Of a stretch of 42,980 nucleotides of DNA, positions 27,601 to 34,998 are shown in pieces. Location: contig JAJCYP010000031.1 in NCBI GenBank assembly GCA_029262855.1, positions 1 to 42,980 of the forward strand, in the 5' to 3' direction. The notes under the pieces are model-generated. The model was not told the DNA's origin and did no database searches. It worked only from the letters and a program-made list of their open reading frames with translations. Numbering within the stretch: the stretch's first letter is position 1; every line of letters begins with the position of its first letter. Source of the stretch: Bacteroidota bacterium (GTDB lineage Bacteria > Bacteroidota > Rhodothermia > Rhodothermales > UBA10348). A program made the position numbers and the translations under genes.

Positions 27601-29110
27601 GCTCTACACGGAAACCACCATCGACGACAACGCCCGCGCGCTCCATGCCGAGCTGGAGGCCTTTCGCCGTCGCACCAAGTCCTGCAAGGTGGATATCGTA
27701 GCCCACTCCATGGGCGGACTCATTTCCCGGTCCTACATCGACACGTTCATGGCCGACGACACGCCGGTTGCCAACCTGATGCAGCTCGGCACCCCAAATG
27801 AGGGGTCCTCGTGTGCCGAGCCGGGCCTGGCACTGAGCAAGATTCTGTTCAAGGAACGGAGTGCCCTCGCGCCCTACCCGATGAACTTCTACCAGCTGAC
27901 GCCGACCTATCTCCGCAACGTGTTCAATCGTATCCGCGCGGATCAGAAAGGGATTCCCTTCCACGTGATCGCCGGCGCCCTTCATCCGGTGAGCGCCAGT
28001 CTGGGAACGCTCGCGACGGTCTGCCTCAAGCCGGAGTTCGGTGATGGCCTCGTGTCGGTCGAGAGCGCGTGGGCACTTCTGGATGGAGTCCCTGCGTTTG
28101 CCACCACGACGAGTATCGCACTGAACCACATCGCCCTGACCGGATCGGCTGCGGTCTTCCAGGGATTCGTCGTGCCCATCGCATCGGGGGGTGTGACCAA
28201 TGCCCCGGCTGCCCGTCTTGCCGCCCAGGCACCATCATCGGTCGCCGTCGATTTGACCAAGCTGACCGGCCTGCGCATCGGCGGGTCTTCCAACGTTTCA
28301 TCCTTTCCAGTCGGATCGTCTTCGGCTCTGCACGTCACCGTGCTGATGGACTCCGGCACGCACGTACGGCTTTTTGATCCGATGGGCGTGACTGCGGCTT
28401 CCACCGACACGCTGGCATCCAGACTCAGCCCGTTCGTGAGCATAAGCGTTCAGAATCCAACGGCAGGCGATTGGACCTTGGACTTCTCCCGGGCTGCGTC
28501 CGACAGCACGTCCGTCGGCTATGCGATTGGACTGGAAGGATCAGACCTGTCCATGGCAGGAGATGCTCAGGTAAGTGGTGAATCCATTACGGTTTCGGCC
28601 ACACTGACCGGAGCGTGGACCGCTCCATCCGTATCTGCCCGGCTGGTGGGCACATCGACCGAGCAGGAAGTGACTCTGACCGAGACTGGGACGGGCCTGT
28701 ACGAAACATCCGTGGCATCGACGGAAATGGGACCCCACCTGGTTGTGATCTCCGCCGTGGCGGGATCCGAGACGCGACTTGCTCTGGCGACTGCGGACGT
28801 CGGCGTAGTGGGAATCAGCGTGGAACCAGCCCAAACAGAAATTCCGGAGACTACCCATTTGGGGGCCGGATTCCCCAATCCGACCGACGCCACGATCACG
28901 TTCCCGCTGGCACTCGAGCGCTCGACTCGTGCGCAGATGCATGTGGTCGATGTGACAGGTAGGATTGTGCTGAGGATCCCGCCCCGCGAGTACAGTGCCG
29001 GCCACCACAAGCTGGAGGTGAACACAAGTCGGCTGGCAAACGGCACCTATGTCCTCATCGGACAGATCGCCGGTGTTGTGAGCCATCGCCAGTTTGTGGT
29101 AATCCGATAG
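24632..29110 (+). CDS. Secreted SdrD-B/DUF11 repeat protein with lipase domain and T9SS sorting signal
   Basis: A protein of 1492 residues. Order: signal peptide (1-23); DUF11/CARDB-like beta domain (about 38-158); four SdrD-B repeats starting near 161, 260, 364 and 472, each opening GSI...K[FWY].D.[ND].[DN]G and closing with a D(I)NFGN-like strand; two DUF11 domains (about 575-690 and 695-800); a beta linker; an alpha/beta-hydrolase of the triacylglycerol-lipase type (about 935-1180) with LILVHGVLSNADTW, nucleophile Ser1026 in AHSMGG and likely His1166 in ALNHIAL; further beta domains; and a type IX secretion sorting domain (about 1409-1492: GFPNPTDATITFPL ... VNTSRLANGTYVL). It is likely exported and attached to or released from the outer surface as a modular lipase or esterase. 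The fusion of a lipase into this scaffold is unusual. Confidence 0.88.
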   Translation: MRRTLQPYLAALCSLLLISTAQAAEVGAEEVRRSDTQARVTADNMTPAVGEHFTITATFDNTSTASGGPFDVFNASLTVEFPIALDIVSVGTIDHGTCSSGAGSVGCSFVSFPAGGVADLEIVLAPTEAGDFTVTVTVSHPDFDPNSGNNTATKVINVALPGSISGLKFHDVNGDGAKDPTEPGLEGWQINLGDSGGGTSSTTTGADGTYTFSALNPGTYSVTETLQTNWVMSFPTTAYSAVEVTAGQDTPNIDFGNYQFGSICGGKYRDLNADGVLSSIEKAENPVSGWRIDLFAPGESVAGQSATTAPDGTYCFTELAPGTYTLTEETRPNWVKSSPVSGAITVVLGSGETATDRDFANYPTGSIEVFKFNDLDANGVEDIVDLPLAGVEMRLTTVQGNEMSQTTETDGFARFETVPAGSAQLFEMIGAARGSSTGGTIVTTATETAAVFSVEIPIGETLTVIVGNYTFGSISGRKWHDLDRDGTIDSEEPLLDGWTIELYKDGELTGTRQTVVGGAYDFPGLIPGNYEVREVILEGWEQTFPFLATGSNVHPLTVLSGQNHEDINFGNLGPPADLAVVKSAPTVVSKGQIFSFVVDVSNVGELPLAEVTMQDVLDTANFEFVRFSGDGTCTHTTGTVDCTYGTLGVGESRQTIIRVRAIGIGNETNTATGTTTTPEASSENNASEVELLIEYADVAVDKTVSDATIEVDDQTVFTIVVSNVGNAEADGVGMQDVVPDALEILNIVASKGDCVQNGQTIDCAFGPLDAGETRTVTVTVKGLVLADVTNTATASTTSEDVHDINNIDAVQVRIGLLRLSVTYVEDTCVAGPDGVADGVSDGNLVDVTITVTNLTQETQAYQLVLSDGIRTTPVEPSLSGTVAPEASDVKTFRWRTEGLSWLGPRDPRETPFVFEILLKRGERLSDSQRDEIKILPKPLILVHGVLSNADTWSTYPALAKAAHAYWEGRTHAVNSMDTGLFPEGELNLLTLYTETTIDDNARALHAELEAFRRRTKSCKVDIVAHSMGGLISRSYIDTFMADDTPVANLMQLGTPNEGSSCAEPGLALSKILFKERSALAPYPMNFYQLTPTYLRNVFNRIRADQKGIPFHVIAGALHPVSASLGTLATVCLKPEFGDGLVSVESAWALLDGVPAFATTTSIALNHIALTGSAAVFQGFVVPIASGGVTNAPAARLAAQAPSSVAVDLTKLTGLRIGGSSNVSSFPVGSSSALHVTVLMDSGTHVRLFDPMGVTAASTDTLASRLSPFVSISVQNPTAGDWTLDFSRAASDSTSVGYAIGLEGSDLSMAGDAQVSGESITVSATLTGAWTAPSVSARLVGTSTEQEVTLTETGTGLYETSVASTEMGPHLVVISAVAGSETRLALATADVGVVGISVEPAQTEIPETTHLGAGFPNPTDATITFPLALERSTRAQMHVVDVTGRIVLRIPPREYSAGHHKLEVNTSRLANGTYVLIGQIAGVVSHRQFVVIR

Positions 29111-29148
29111 GAGAAGTCGGCGCCTCGGTTCGGCTGGGACTCTCCGCC

Positions 29149-29406
29149 CTACTTTCGGTCCGTCACCGACCAGATCTGCGTGCGACTTGATTGCTCGGAC
29201 CAGGTTATTACCGAACCGTCCCGGCTCCAGGAAGGAAGCGGCCAGACAACTCGATTGTCGCGTGGCCGAATGAAGGGTCTTGCCTCGGTGCCGTCATCTG
29301 GATAGACAAAGATCTCGTTTCCCGCACCTCCATTCTCCATGAAGTAATACCTGCCGTCCGAGGACAGGCTCTCGATGCTCGTTCCGAACAGGAACGCCGG
29401 ACAAGG
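29149..29406 (-). pseudogene. C-terminal beta-propeller fragment (TolB/PD40-like)
   Basis: The reverse-strand frame from about 29406 reads PAFLFGTSIESLSSDGRYYF, then NEIFVYPDDG, WPLPSWSRDGSVITW and finally TQIWSVTDRK before the stop. The SSDGRYY and SWSRDGS..TW elements are WD40-like/PD40 blade repeats. Upstream of 29406 the frame (to 29649) is antisense to the plus-strand fragment and shows no blades. It therefore looks like the tail of a larger propeller gene whose 5' part is gone. It abuts, head to head, the fragment at 29375-30049. Confidence 0.5.
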
Positions 29407-30049
29407 TGACTGGCGGCATACCGACAGGATCACTCTCGCTGCGAAGGATGGGATGGAATTGAGTCGTCTTGAGGCCGGGATCGCCGACAGCCTCGGGATT
29501 AACGGTTGGGTAGCCAAACCGTTGGGCAAGGACCGCTGGATAGCCTTTGCCTGGAAAAGAGAATGTCTTATCGAGCTGAAGCCAGAAACGTGGGAGCACT
29601 CCGATCTCAAGTGCTTCGAGTCCGGTAGTTTTCGCGGAATGAGCCTCACCCCGTCTCCATGGGGAGGGAGGACAGCGACACTGGGTTATAGGCCTGATAC
29701 CACATGGGCCCTCGGTCTCATCGACAATGACGGGAGTTCGTACAGAGAACTTCGTGTCGACAGTTTCAGCAAGTGGCCTGGGGGGGATGACGTCCCTGTC
29801 CGTTGGCTGTCCGAGGATCAACTCATGTACGGGATATTTGGGGATAGTGGCTGGGAATTGACGGTGGTGATTGATCTCACCACCGGCGAGTCGACCGAGG
29901 TCTTGCAAGATCTCATGGAGGAATTCGCCCCTCGTTTTCTCTCTATCAGTCCCGGAGGCAAGCAGGTAGCTGCGTTTGGGACCGGAAAGCGAGTTGATGG
30001 CGGCGGGGACGTTTACACCATCATCCACAACGTGTTTGGAGATCGGTAG
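29375..30049 (+). pseudogene. C-terminal beta-propeller fragment, paralogue of the 31587-33689 product
   Basis: A frame of 224 codons with propeller-like blades (GMELSRLEAGIADSLG, DRWIAFAWKRECLIEL, SISPGGKQVAAFGTGKR) ending DVYTIIHNVFGDR. The end aligns with the last part of the 31587-33689 protein (NLTVIHNVKGLLEEKK, preceded by an LDFESGVETPFDPGLEE-type segment comparable to IDLTTGESTEVLQDLMEE here). There is no signal peptide or N-terminal tetratricopeptide segment as in that protein, and the 5' end abuts an opposite-strand propeller fragment. I read it as a truncated gene; an independently expressed short protein cannot be excluded. Confidence 0.5.
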
Positions 30050-30108
30050 GCGGAGGCGTCGCGCTGTCTCAGTCTAGGCAGCCTCCTAGCAAGGGTTCTC
30101 TCCAATAG

Positions 30109-30400
30109 TCATCCTCGCTCTAGCCAGAAATCGGGATGGCGGCGATGATGAGCCACGGCTAGAACAACGAGCCGCTCCGGTTCACTTCTGTAGATGAATG
30201 AACGGAAAGCGCCGCATCACCACCTTACGATTTCCGTGTCCCATCGGCGAGCCGCTTTCTGGGGCTTGGGAGATGAGCGAGCATGCACGATCGAAGTCGT
30301 TCAGAAAGGCAGAGGCCAAGTTCACACCCTGCTGCGCGTAATGCGCGACGGCAATCCGAATGTCACGTGCCGCGGATGATGAGACGGCGACCGATGTCAC
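30109..30400 (-). pseudogene. ParE/RelE-type toxin, frameshifted by a 4-bp duplication
   Basis: Starting at a GTG (30400), the frame reads MTSVAVSSSAARDIRIAVAH ... MGHGNRKVVMRRFPF, a ParE/RelE-family toxin, then goes out of frame into IHLQK and stops at 30182. In the next frame the expected end continues FIYRSEPERLVVLAVAHHRR followed by HPDFWLERG and a stop at 30109. At the break, plus-strand ATGAATGA (30194-30201) is a tandem duplication; removing one 4-bp unit restores a 95-residue toxin. The antitoxin gene overlaps its start (GTGA). The product is probably inactive, since the family's C-terminal strand and His/Arg residues are lost. Confidence 0.82.
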
Positions 30401-30618
30401 AGACCGTACTCTGAGCGGATAGCCGACATGACTTCTTCGAGGGCGATTGTTTCTTCGTCGCCCTTCAGGTAGGCCTGGTAGCGTTTGTCGGCTTCCTCAG
30501 CCCACGCCGCCTCGATTTCGGCGTCATTGTCTAAACTGGAGATCAGCCGCTCGGCGAGTCGCGCACGAATACTCCGGGGCAACTTCAGAATCTCGGCCTC
30601 AAGCTGGGCGGTAGTCAT
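30397..30618 (-). CDS. Addiction-module antitoxin (Unstab_antitox-like)
   Basis: A protein of 73 residues: MTTAQLEAEILKLPRSIRAR followed by LAERLISSLD and EAAWAEEADKRYQAYLKGDE. This is the putative addiction module component family (PF09720/TIGR02574): an N-terminal helical DNA-binding or dimerising part and a C-terminal toxin-wrapping helix. It overlaps the downstream ParE/RelE-like toxin by 4 bp. The antitoxin frame is intact while the toxin is broken, the usual outcome when a toxin-antitoxin pair decays. Confidence 0.82.
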   Translation of the reverse strand: MTTAQLEAEILKLPRSIRARLAERLISSLDNDAEIEAAWAEEADKRYQAYLKGDEETIALEEVMSAIRSEYGL

Positions 30619-30759
30619 GACAAGATCTTCGTAATGCTCTGGGAGTAATACAAGAGAGGACGGGGATTGCTCCCACGCAACAAGGCCCCGTTCGACAAGG
30701 ATCTCGCGTTGCGCGTGTCTTCGCTACGCCTCTAGGAGTACAGCCTCCCAGAAACATTA

Positions 30760-30981
30760 GTGCGCCAATGGCGTATCCGCTCGGGTTTGCTCGAAGCGCT
30801 CTCCAACGAGATCTCGAGGCAAACCCAAGCGGACGGTCGGATTCGGATTTGGGGATGGGTTCAGAGACGAAAGCAATGCCTTCGGGTTGTGCTTGATGAG
30901 CACGGCGGCACGTTGCTCAACTCTTTCCCGGATCGAGCCTGCACCCGGACCTATCTCGTGGAGCACAGACAAAGACCATGA
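30760..30981 (+). CDS. Small DUF4258-like protein, possible toxin partner
   Basis: A protein of 73 residues from a GTG at 30760. Its second half, ADGRIRIWGWVQRRKQCLRV followed by VLDEHGGTLLNSFPDR, resembles the strand-rich end of DUF4258-type proteins (DGR.R.WG.V.....LRVV...DG.T..N.F.DR). The N-terminal part is short and not clearly homologous, so the gene may be 5'-truncated. Its TGA overlaps the ATG of the DUF2283-HTH gene (ATGA), a toxin-antitoxin-like arrangement. The assignment rests on pattern memory and is tentative. Confidence 0.5.
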   Translation: MRQWRIRSGLLEALSNEISRQTQADGRIRIWGWVQRRKQCLRVVLDEHGGTLLNSFPDRACTRTYLVEHRQRP

Positions 30982-31397
30982 CTGTTCAATATCACTCCCC
31001 TTCCGACATCTTGTCGATAGTTGTTGCGACTGCTCCCTACGCCAGTGCAGGCGCGGAGGACACACGCGACCCTGACGTAACTCTGCACTATGAGGAAGGG
31101 GGGCGCCTGGCTGAGGTTGAGATAGAGCATGCATCCGCTCGACTGGACCTCGCGGAAGCCCGCAGACTTCCATTCTTTTCAGAGCTTAGGGAGGAGTTGG
31201 ACGTCCGTGCGATTCGCGTCGGTCTCGGACTGTCCCAAAAGGGATTCGCCCAGTATCTCAACGTCAGTCTGGCCACGGTGCGTAATTGGGAGCAGGGCCG
31301 GCGCACTCCCCGAGGGCCCGCGCGTCGTTTGCTGCAGCTCTCACGGGATCGACCGGGGATGCTGTTCGACCGTCCTCGTCCGGTCGAACGCTCGTAA
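30978..31397 (+). CDS. DUF2283-HTH fusion protein, probable antitoxin/regulator
   Basis: A protein of 139 residues with two parts. Residues 1-57 form a DUF2283 domain (VQYHSPSDILSIVV ... DPDVTLHYEEGGRLAEVEIE). Residues about 78-131 form a HigA/XRE-type helix-turn-helix (IRVGLGLSQKGFAQYLNVSL, then ATVRNWEQGRRTPRGPARRL). DUF2283 normally occurs alone as a short partner of DUF4258 proteins; here it is joined to the DNA-binding domain. The gene is coupled by a 4-bp overlap to the upstream small ORF. Likely role: bind and neutralise that protein and repress the pair. Transcription ends at a strong hairpin before the convergent 31587 gene. Confidence 0.75.
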   Translation: MTVQYHSPSDILSIVVATAPYASAGAEDTRDPDVTLHYEEGGRLAEVEIEHASARLDLAEARRLPFFSELREELDVRAIRVGLGLSQKGFAQYLNVSLATVRNWEQGRRTPRGPARRLLQLSRDRPGMLFDRPRPVERS

Positions 31398-31514
31398 TCC
31401 CGCGGTGTGGTCCTGGCCCGACTCGTCGTGGCAGATCAGCAGTCAACCAGGGATCACCGGCCGGAGCGACGCGGGGGTTGGTTCGACCGAGACGTGAGGA
31501 CGGTCGGTATAGCA

Positions 31515-31549
31515 CGAAACAGCGGCGCTGGAAAAGCGCCGCAGTTTCG
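31515..31549. terminator. Bidirectional hairpin between convergent genes
   Basis: CGAAAC-A-GCGGCGCT (31515-31529), loop GGAAA, AGCGCCGC-A-GTTTCG (31535-31549): a 15-position stem with a single A-A mismatch. It lies between the plus-strand gene ending at 31397 and the minus-strand gene ending at 31587, so it can serve both. There is no long T-run. Confidence 0.6.
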
Positions 31550-31586
31550 CACGGGCACGCCAGGCAGATCACAGCGATAGGCCCGC

Positions 31587-33689
31587 CTACTTCTTCTCCT
31601 CCAACAGGCCCTTCACGTTGTGTATGACCGTCAGATTTCTCTCGGGCGGGGGCGATAGCCACGCTTCGAATCGGGTGCCGTCCGGGTGCAGTTTCCACAA
31701 TTGCGAGCGAAACCGATAGCCCTCTTCTAAGCCGGGATCGAATGGTGTCTCAACGCCGGACTCAAAGTCCAACAAATCGAGCGTTCGCTCGCCGATGAGA
31801 AATGCACCGCTACCGTCGGGCAGCAGCTCAATTCCCCGGCCCTTGGAATCGATAAACTGATCCATGGAGCCGTCGAGCGCAAATACTCGGATCACGCGTT
31901 TCCCATCGCGCTGCAGGTAGTTCACCCCTGCTACGCTACCGTCTCTGGAAAACGTTAGACTCGGTTCATGCTTTGCCCTTGCCAGGTCGCTCGGATCGAT
32001 TGGGGGAGACGGATTGGCGTCGGTAAGGCATGTAAACGGTGTCAGGGTGCGGTCTGCCAGACGCATCGAAACCAGACATAGGTTTCCGCCGGTTGAATCG
32101 GCGAAGACCAGAGACTCGCCATCCGGCATTACTCCGAGGGCATATTGCCCGTCAAGGGAGTCCACAGGAGAGCCGGTCTGGATATCGAAGATCCACGTGC
32201 GGGTCAGGTCATCGCGTTTGTACGCCAGCATGACTCTGTCGTCGGAAAGAAATCCATACCGACTCGGATGGTGACCGACCTCGAGGTTCGTCCGGCTTTC
32301 TGTTTCCGTATCCGTGAAGACTACAGTGACTGTCGAACGGGGATGCATCCCCATGCGATGCCGACCGTCATTACTCCAATCAAAGATGTAGCCCGTCTCC
32401 CCAGAACCTGTTATTTGTGCGGTCCCGGGATCGCGACGAATCTCGCCGAACCAGGATCTGCGCCACGGATTCGTGCTCCATGGCGTAAAGTACAGGTTTC
32501 CGTCCTGCGTGATAGGATGCGCCCAGACACCGCTCTGAAGTTGTTGTAGTCTCGTTTGTCCGACCAGCCGGCCGTCTTCCTCCACCTCAGCAGACCACAA
32601 GAATGTGCGTTCGTCCGACAACGTCTCCTGATAGTAGAGGATATTGGCGGTCTTATCGCAGCCCATGAGCTGAATTGCTCGGCCGGACACGGACAGCACG
32701 TTCTCTCGCTCCTGGGTTTCGACGGAGATGCGCTGGATGTACGGACGGTTCTTTCCCGGACCATTTCCCCCCCACATCAACCAATCGCCGAAGACAAACT
32801 GGTCGTCCCGCATCAAACATGCGTTGTTTTCCCAGAAGTAGTGTCCATCGTAGGCGTAGTTGGGATCGACGATCGTTGGTGGCCCTCCTCCGACGGGTTG
32901 CAAAATCAAGTGATTGGTGCTCGGGCCATCGCTCGAGGTCTCAATTGCGATTAGCACACTAGACCCGTCCTGTGTCCAATCGAATACCTCAACCTCATGG
33001 CTGCCTGCTCCCCCGAAGTATTCTTCGGCATCCAGAATTTGGGTGGCCACGCCCGACGCCAGGTCAATGACGCCAGCGCCAGCATTCCGAACGCACCCGT
33101 ACGCAATTTTCGAGCCGTCTGGTGAGAACCGGACGGTCATCACCCCACAACCCTCAGTTATCTTCAACTCAAAATTCTGGCCTGTCTGTACGTCTTGGTA
33201 GAAGCCAGCGGTGAAGGCCAGATACCGGCCGTCCGGCGATAGATCGACGCCGTAGTAGCGCATTTCCCTGTCGCCGGCGAAGGAAATGTTGCTCATCGAA
33301 CCGGGCCGGCGCGCCACAACTCGGGTACTTTGCGCCGGATTCGCGACAGTCGCCAACCCCCGCATTCGTGTCCGGGCCTCGGCCACCAGGTCTTCCTGGT
33401 CGGTGAACTCCCTTGCCACGCGGTCATACGCGGAAAAAGCCTCAGCCCGGCCGAGGCTTTCATACGCTTTGCCCAACTGAATCAGTGCCTGGGCTACGAC
33501 CCGGCGGTCTGCAGTATCATCGGCGACAATCTGTCGGTAGAGCCCAATGGCGCCTTCGTAGTTTCCCAGCGAGCGCTCAAGGTTCAGGGCCTCCCGCATC
33601 TGGGTGGCGGCATCCTGGGCGGCGGCGTCCGAACCGGTGATGGCGAGCAGAGAGAGAACAACGAAAAGAAGGGCGAGAGAACGTGTCAT
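31587..33689 (-). CDS. Secreted TolB/PD40-like propeller protein with N-terminal TPR
   Basis: A protein of 700 residues from the ATG at 33689 (MTRSLALLFVVLSLLAITGS); the extension to 33776 is rejected because the signal peptide starts here. After cleavage near AAAQ, residues about 28-100 contain a tetratricopeptide-like helical pair (ALNLERSLGNYEGAIGLYRQ ... ALIQLGKAYESLGRAEAFSA). The rest is a beta-propeller with PD40 blades such as DLSPDGRYLAFT, RFSPDGSKIAYG, DWTQDGSSVLIA, GFLSDDRVMLAY and TFSRDGSVAGVN. Such proteins often serve as periplasmic interaction or sensor modules. The related fragment at 29375-30049 shares its C-terminal pattern. The gene downstream of its 5' end, the response regulator, is on the same strand 130 bp away. 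Confidence 0.8.
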   Translation of the reverse strand: MTRSLALLFVVLSLLAITGSDAAAQDAATQMREALNLERSLGNYEGAIGLYRQIVADDTADRRVVAQALIQLGKAYESLGRAEAFSAYDRVAREFTDQEDLVAEARTRMRGLATVANPAQSTRVVARRPGSMSNISFAGDREMRYYGVDLSPDGRYLAFTAGFYQDVQTGQNFELKITEGCGVMTVRFSPDGSKIAYGCVRNAGAGVIDLASGVATQILDAEEYFGGAGSHEVEVFDWTQDGSSVLIAIETSSDGPSTNHLILQPVGGGPPTIVDPNYAYDGHYFWENNACLMRDDQFVFGDWLMWGGNGPGKNRPYIQRISVETQERENVLSVSGRAIQLMGCDKTANILYYQETLSDERTFLWSAEVEEDGRLVGQTRLQQLQSGVWAHPITQDGNLYFTPWSTNPWRRSWFGEIRRDPGTAQITGSGETGYIFDWSNDGRHRMGMHPRSTVTVVFTDTETESRTNLEVGHHPSRYGFLSDDRVMLAYKRDDLTRTWIFDIQTGSPVDSLDGQYALGVMPDGESLVFADSTGGNLCLVSMRLADRTLTPFTCLTDANPSPPIDPSDLARAKHEPSLTFSRDGSVAGVNYLQRDGKRVIRVFALDGSMDQFIDSKGRGIELLPDGSGAFLIGERTLDLLDFESGVETPFDPGLEEGYRFRSQLWKLHPDGTRFEAWLSPPPERNLTVIHNVKGLLEEKK

Positions 33690-33819
33690 GGAATCGGGGG
33701 TGCTTTGTGCTTCGACGCCAAATTGCCCATGCGCCGCAGCCGGGGTGTCGCCGGGGAGAATCCGGCGCGCAAACAAGTGACCCGGATCGTGTCATCAAGG
33801 TGTAAAGCCGCGAACAAGT

Positions 33820-34515
33820 TCATGACGACTCCCCCCGCGAAAAACAGTACCCCACACCAAACACCGTCTGAATAAAGCGCGGCTCTGCGGGGTCCTCTTC
33901 CAGGCGAGACCGCAGCTGCGCCACGTGATTGTCGACGGTTCGCGTGGTAGGCATCGTATCGTACCCCCAGACCGTTGCCAGCAGGTCGTCACGCGTCATG
34001 ACGGCGCCCTCGCGCTCCGCCAACGCCTGCAGCACGGCGAACCCTTTCGGCGGCAGGTGCACTTCTTGGCCGGCCTTTGTGGCCCGGAAACGCAGGAAGT
34101 CGATTTCCACATCGCCGAATGTGAGCGTGGAGGGTGCGGAATCGTCCGAGGGAGACCGTCGGAGGAGTGCGCGAATCCGAGCTTGCAGTTCGCCGAGCGA
34201 AAACGGCTTGGTCAAGTAGTCGTCGGCCCCCAGGTCCAGGCCGAGGATCTTTTCGGACTCGTCGCTGAGTGCGGTAAGCATGAGAACCGGGATGTCGGAG
34301 CCGGACGCGCGCAGTCGCTTGCACAACTCGAGCCCGCTTCGCCCGGGGAGCATCACGTCCAGCACCAGAAGGTCCACGCCGTTCTCGGCCAGCAGAGCCT
34401 CGGCAGACTCGGCATCCGCCCGGGTCGAGACGTCGTACCCGCCTTTGAGCAGCGCACGCTCCAGGCCGTTGCGAATGGCAGGATCGTCCTCCACAATGAG
34501 TATTCGCTCGGTCAT
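33820..34515 (-). CDS. OmpR/PhoB-family response regulator
   Basis: A protein of 231 residues from the ATG at 34515; the longer frame to 34977 reads through the kinase gene in another frame. The receiver domain has acidic pair Glu9/Asp10/Asp11 (ILIVEDD), phosphoacceptor Asp53 (LLVLDVMLPG), Thr81 (LMLTA) and Lys103 (LTKPFS). The C-terminal winged helix ends with RTVDNHVAQLRSRLEEDPAE and IQTVFGVGYCF, typical of OmpR/PhoB DNA-binding domains. It overlaps the upstream histidine kinase fragment by 4 bp. As that kinase has lost its phosphoacceptor domain, the regulator is effectively orphaned here. Confidence 0.95.
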   Translation of the reverse strand: MTERILIVEDDPAIRNGLERALLKGGYDVSTRADAESAEALLAENGVDLLVLDVMLPGRSGLELCKRLRASGSDIPVLMLTALSDESEKILGLDLGADDYLTKPFSLGELQARIRALLRRSPSDDSAPSTLTFGDVEIDFLRFRATKAGQEVHLPPKGFAVLQALAEREGAVMTRDDLLATVWGYDTMPTTRTVDNHVAQLRSRLEEDPAEPRFIQTVFGVGYCFSRGESS

Positions 34516-34973
34516 GACTCTCGGACAGGCAGTGAAATGGTAAACGTGGCCCCGTGGCCGGGCTCGGAGGCGACCGCGATGGAGCCCTGGTGTGCATTCA
34601 CGATGTGTCGCACCAGCGCGAGGCCGAGGCCGGCACCGGGGACGTTTTCGCTGATGGCCCTCTCCTCGCGGTGGAAGCGCTCGAAGATGCGGTCGTGGGC
34701 CTCGCGCTCCACTCCGCGACCGTGGTCGATCACCTCTACTTGCGCATGACCGTTGACGCCGGAGCATCGCAAGGTTACTGGCTTCCCGTCGCCATACTTG
34801 AGAGCGTTGGAGAGCAGGTTGATCACAGCCTGTTCTACTGCGTCCTCGTCGATCAGCGTCCATACGCTCTCGGCGGAGGAGGCAAGCTCGACGCCTGCCT
34901 GATCGAAGACGTAATCCATGGAGCGGACGGCGCGCGCGACCGGCTCGCTGACGTCGCGGCACTTCCGGCGGAG
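34512..34973 (-). pseudogene. Truncated histidine kinase (ATPase domain only)
   Basis: From an in-frame TGA at 34974-34976 downward the frame is kinase-like (DVSEPVARAVRSMDYVFDQA) and continues into a full HATPase domain: N box EQAVINLLSNALKYG, G1 DHGRGV, F box IFERFHREE and G2 GAGLGLALVRHIV. An ATG at 34919 could start a 135-residue product. The sensor, membrane spans and HisKA helix with the phosphorylated His are absent. Only about 22 bp separate the stop from the DUF3052 gene, so a deletion has probably joined the two. A short out-of-frame ARLRTTPVD just upstream may be further kinase remnant. Confidence 0.75.
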
Positions 34974-34998
34974 TCAACGGGAGTTGTTCTGAGCCGGG

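Noticed and set aside
33820-34977. 385-codon version of the response regulator
   Set aside because: The first 154 codons are an out-of-frame reading of the kinase ATPase domain; the receiver domain starts at 34515.
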